Assembly (NCBI RefSeq): GCF_029607905.1
Contig: NZ_JAPHEH010000001.1
Coordinates: 1,641,530-1,705,529 of the forward strand
Length of the DNA: 64,000 bases
Reading direction: 5' to 3'
From: Thiovibrio frasassiensis
GTDB taxonomy: Bacteria; Desulfobacterota; Desulfobulbia; Desulfobulbales; Desulfurivibrionaceae
This document shows positions 62,591-64,000 of the stretch, in pieces. The notes below the pieces were generated by a model. It did not search any database, was not told the DNA's origin, and saw only the letters and a list, made by a program, of their open reading frames with translations. Position 1 is the first letter of the stretch. Each line of letters begins with the position of its first letter. A program made the translations under genes and the position numbers.

Positions 62591-63784
62591 ATGCGAGTTC
62601 CCCTCCTAGATTTGCATGGCCAGATGGCTCCCCTGCGTGACGAGATCCTTGCCGCAGTGATCGAGGTCATTGATTCGACCCAGTACATCCTCGGCCCCAA
62701 GGTCGAACAGTTTGAGAAAAATATCGCCGCTTACTGCGGTGCCGGGTATGGGATCGGGGTTGCCAGCGGCACCGATGCCCTGCTTGCCGCCCTTATGGCT
62801 CTGGGTATCGGGCCCGGTGATGCGGTCTTGACCACCCCCTATTCCTTTTTTGCCACCATGGGCTGTATCCTCCGCCTGGGCGCTCGACCGGTTTTCGCTG
62901 ATATCGATCCGGTGACCTACAATATCGACCCGGCGCGGATGGCCGAGGTTCTGGCTCAGGATGCCCTGGGTGACAAGCGGATCAAGGCGATTATCCCGGT
63001 GCATCTCTATGGCCAATGCGCGGACATGGATCGGATTCTTGCTCTGGCCAAGCAGTACGGTCTGCCGGTGGTGGAGGATGCCGCCCAGGCCATTGGCGCC
63101 GTGTATCCCATGAAAATGGGCGGCCATACCGCCTGGCACCGGGCCGGTTCCATGGGCGAGGCCGGTTGCTTTTCCTTTTTCCCCAGTAAGAATCTCGGCG
63201 GCATCGGTGACGGCGGCTTGATTACCTGCAACGATCCGGAACTTGCCGAGCGGCTCAGGATCATCCGGGTGCATGGCGGAGCGCCCAAGTACCATCACGG
63301 GGTGGTGGGGGGGAATTTTCGGATCGATCCCATCCAGACCGTGGTTCTTGATATAAAACTCTCCCGTCTGCCCGAGTGGCATAAAGCCCGCCGTCGCAAT
63401 GCCGCCGCCTACCGTCGGCTTTTTGCCCAGACCGACTTGCTTGCAAACGGTGCGGTTTCTTTGCCCGAAGCGGTGTATCAGGCAGAGGGGTTGACGGTAG
63501 GGGAAGAGTGCGATTACCATATCTATAATCAATTCGTCATCAGGGTCAAGGACCGTGACGGGTTGCTCCGCCATCTGCAGAGTCACGACGTCGGGGCGGA
63601 GATCTATTATCCCATTCCCCTCCACCGGCAGGGATGTCTTGCTGGTCTGGGCTACGAAGAGATCTCCTTCCCCGAAGCGGAGCGGGCTGCGCTCGAGACC
63701 TTGGCCTTGCCGATTTTTCCTGAACTCACGTACGAGATGCAATGTTTTGTTGTGGAAAAGATTGCCGAATTTTATACCCGGTAG
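62591..63784 (+). CDS. DegT/DnrJ/EryC1-family PLP-dependent sugar aminotransferase
   Basis: 397 residues from ATG 62591 (MRVPLLDLHGQMAPLRDEIL). Fold type I aminotransferase used for amino-sugars of envelope glycans. Seen: GTDALLAALMALGIGPGD, PVHLYGQCADM, VEDAAQAIGA with the PLP-contacting Asp, and the Schiff-base Lys in FSFFPSKNLGGIGDGG. VHGGAPKYHHG and NFRIDPIQ are also typical. Follows rpoH by 54 bases. The sugar substrate cannot be told; the WecA/WbpL-like transferase at 6.5 kb could be in the same glycan pathway. Confidence 0.93.
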   Translation: MRVPLLDLHGQMAPLRDEILAAVIEVIDSTQYILGPKVEQFEKNIAAYCGAGYGIGVASGTDALLAALMALGIGPGDAVLTTPYSFFATMGCILRLGARPVFADIDPVTYNIDPARMAEVLAQDALGDKRIKAIIPVHLYGQCADMDRILALAKQYGLPVVEDAAQAIGAVYPMKMGGHTAWHRAGSMGEAGCFSFFPSKNLGGIGDGGLITCNDPELAERLRIIRVHGGAPKYHHGVVGGNFRIDPIQTVVLDIKLSRLPEWHKARRRNAAAYRRLFAQTDLLANGAVSLPEAVYQAEGLTVGEECDYHIYNQFVIRVKDRDGLLRHLQSHDVGAEIYYPIPLHRQGCLAGLGYEEISFPEAERAALETLALPIFPELTYEMQCFVVEKIAEFYTR

Positions 63785-63854
63785 ATCAGGTTTTCATTTT
63801 TCCCGCTTTTTAAGCCGGTCCTTTTCATAATTGCCAAAAGGACACCTCCTGCTG

Positions 63855-64000
63855 ATGCGTATCAGATTGCCTATCTACCCGCCCTCCTTCCTGCCTTTCC
63901 TGGTTGCCTGCCGCGCGCGCGCCTTCGCCATCGTGGGGGTGTCTTTTCTGTGCCTCTTCGGGCAAATCCTCCTGCCTGCCTCGGGCTCTGCGGCAGAGCT
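63855..64000 (+). CDS. Start of an exported protein, truncated by the window end
   Basis: ATG 63855 opens a frame that stays open to the last base (48 codons). It begins MRIRLPIYPPSFLPFLVACR, then a hydrophobic core AFAIVGVSFLCLFGQILLP and ASGSAAE, a good Sec signal with a cleavage-like site. AAAAGGA lies about 11 bases upstream. Only the signal region is present, so the product cannot be named. Confidence 0.5.
   Translation, partial: MRIRLPIYPPSFLPFLVACRARAFAIVGVSFLCLFGQILLPASGSAAE

Noticed and set aside
1-64000. CRISPR arrays, insertion sequences, integrases, prophage genes, rRNA
   Set aside because: No regularly spaced repeats, transposase or integrase-like proteins, phage structural genes or rRNA segments were seen.

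Overview
The window is 64 kb of densely packed bacterial chromosome with no phage, plasmid, transposase or CRISPR signature. The gene content points to an anaerobic, Gram-negative Desulfobacterota-type organism, probably near Desulfobulbales. The signs are a Tat-exported four-cluster iron-sulfur protein next to an NrfD-type quinol subunit and a multiheme cytochrome, DsrE and rubrerythrin-type proteins, long-form HisG, sigma-54 regulation, PilZ, and an RND/TolC envelope. This taxonomic placement is inference from family content and gene order; no 16S gene is present.

Layout. 1-6531 (+): translation island thrS(partial)-infC-rpmI-rplT-pheS-pheT-ihfA-merR-tRNA-Pro(GGG), closed by a strong terminator. 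infC appears to start at a rare AUC codon. 6545-14843: envelope block with a family-4 glycosyltransferase, two LTA-synthase-like transferases flanking an OmpR/EnvZ-type two-component pair, and cmoA. 14993-19219 (-): phosphate operon pstS-pstC-pstA-pstB-phoU with a 17-bp perfect inverted repeat bounding about 130 bp between pstB and phoU. 19445-25873 (-): tripartite RND efflux operon plus a DUF599 membrane protein. 26168-28652: corA, an orphan FliS-like chaperone and a DUF116 protein.

28809-45431 is the most unusual part. A hybrid PAS histidine kinase comes first. Five tightly spaced genes follow: DsrE-like protein, fatty acid hydroxylase/sterol desaturase, rhodanese-rubrerythrin fusion, PAS histidine kinase and NtrC-type sigma-54 activator. 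Two small membrane proteins then lie behind a good sigma-54 promoter, followed by a second FtsH-type protease. A second sigma-54 promoter precedes a pentaheme cytochrome c, a Tat-exported 4x[4Fe-4S] protein and an NrfD-like quinol subunit. Next come a membrane histidine-kinase paralogue with a degenerate ATP site and a Cys-tailed MerR regulator. Palindromes built on TGTTGCA/TGCAACA lie upstream of both sigma-54 promoters, so I propose one sigma-54 regulon governing a quinol-cytochrome electron-transfer module and its membrane quality control.

45454-64000: housekeeping and small operons. These hold prmA with a short AsmA/DUF748-like protein, a PlsC fusion, ldcA-coaX, cutA with a zinc-ribbon protein, PilZ and YqaA proteins, YaiI, a glycine-zipper lipoprotein, an operon of a 500-aa unknown protein, a small membrane protein, slyD and thiD, a small Cys protein with hisI-hisG, engB, a CWE-motif Cys protein, lepA, rpoH, a DegT aminotransferase, and the start of an exported protein cut by the window end.
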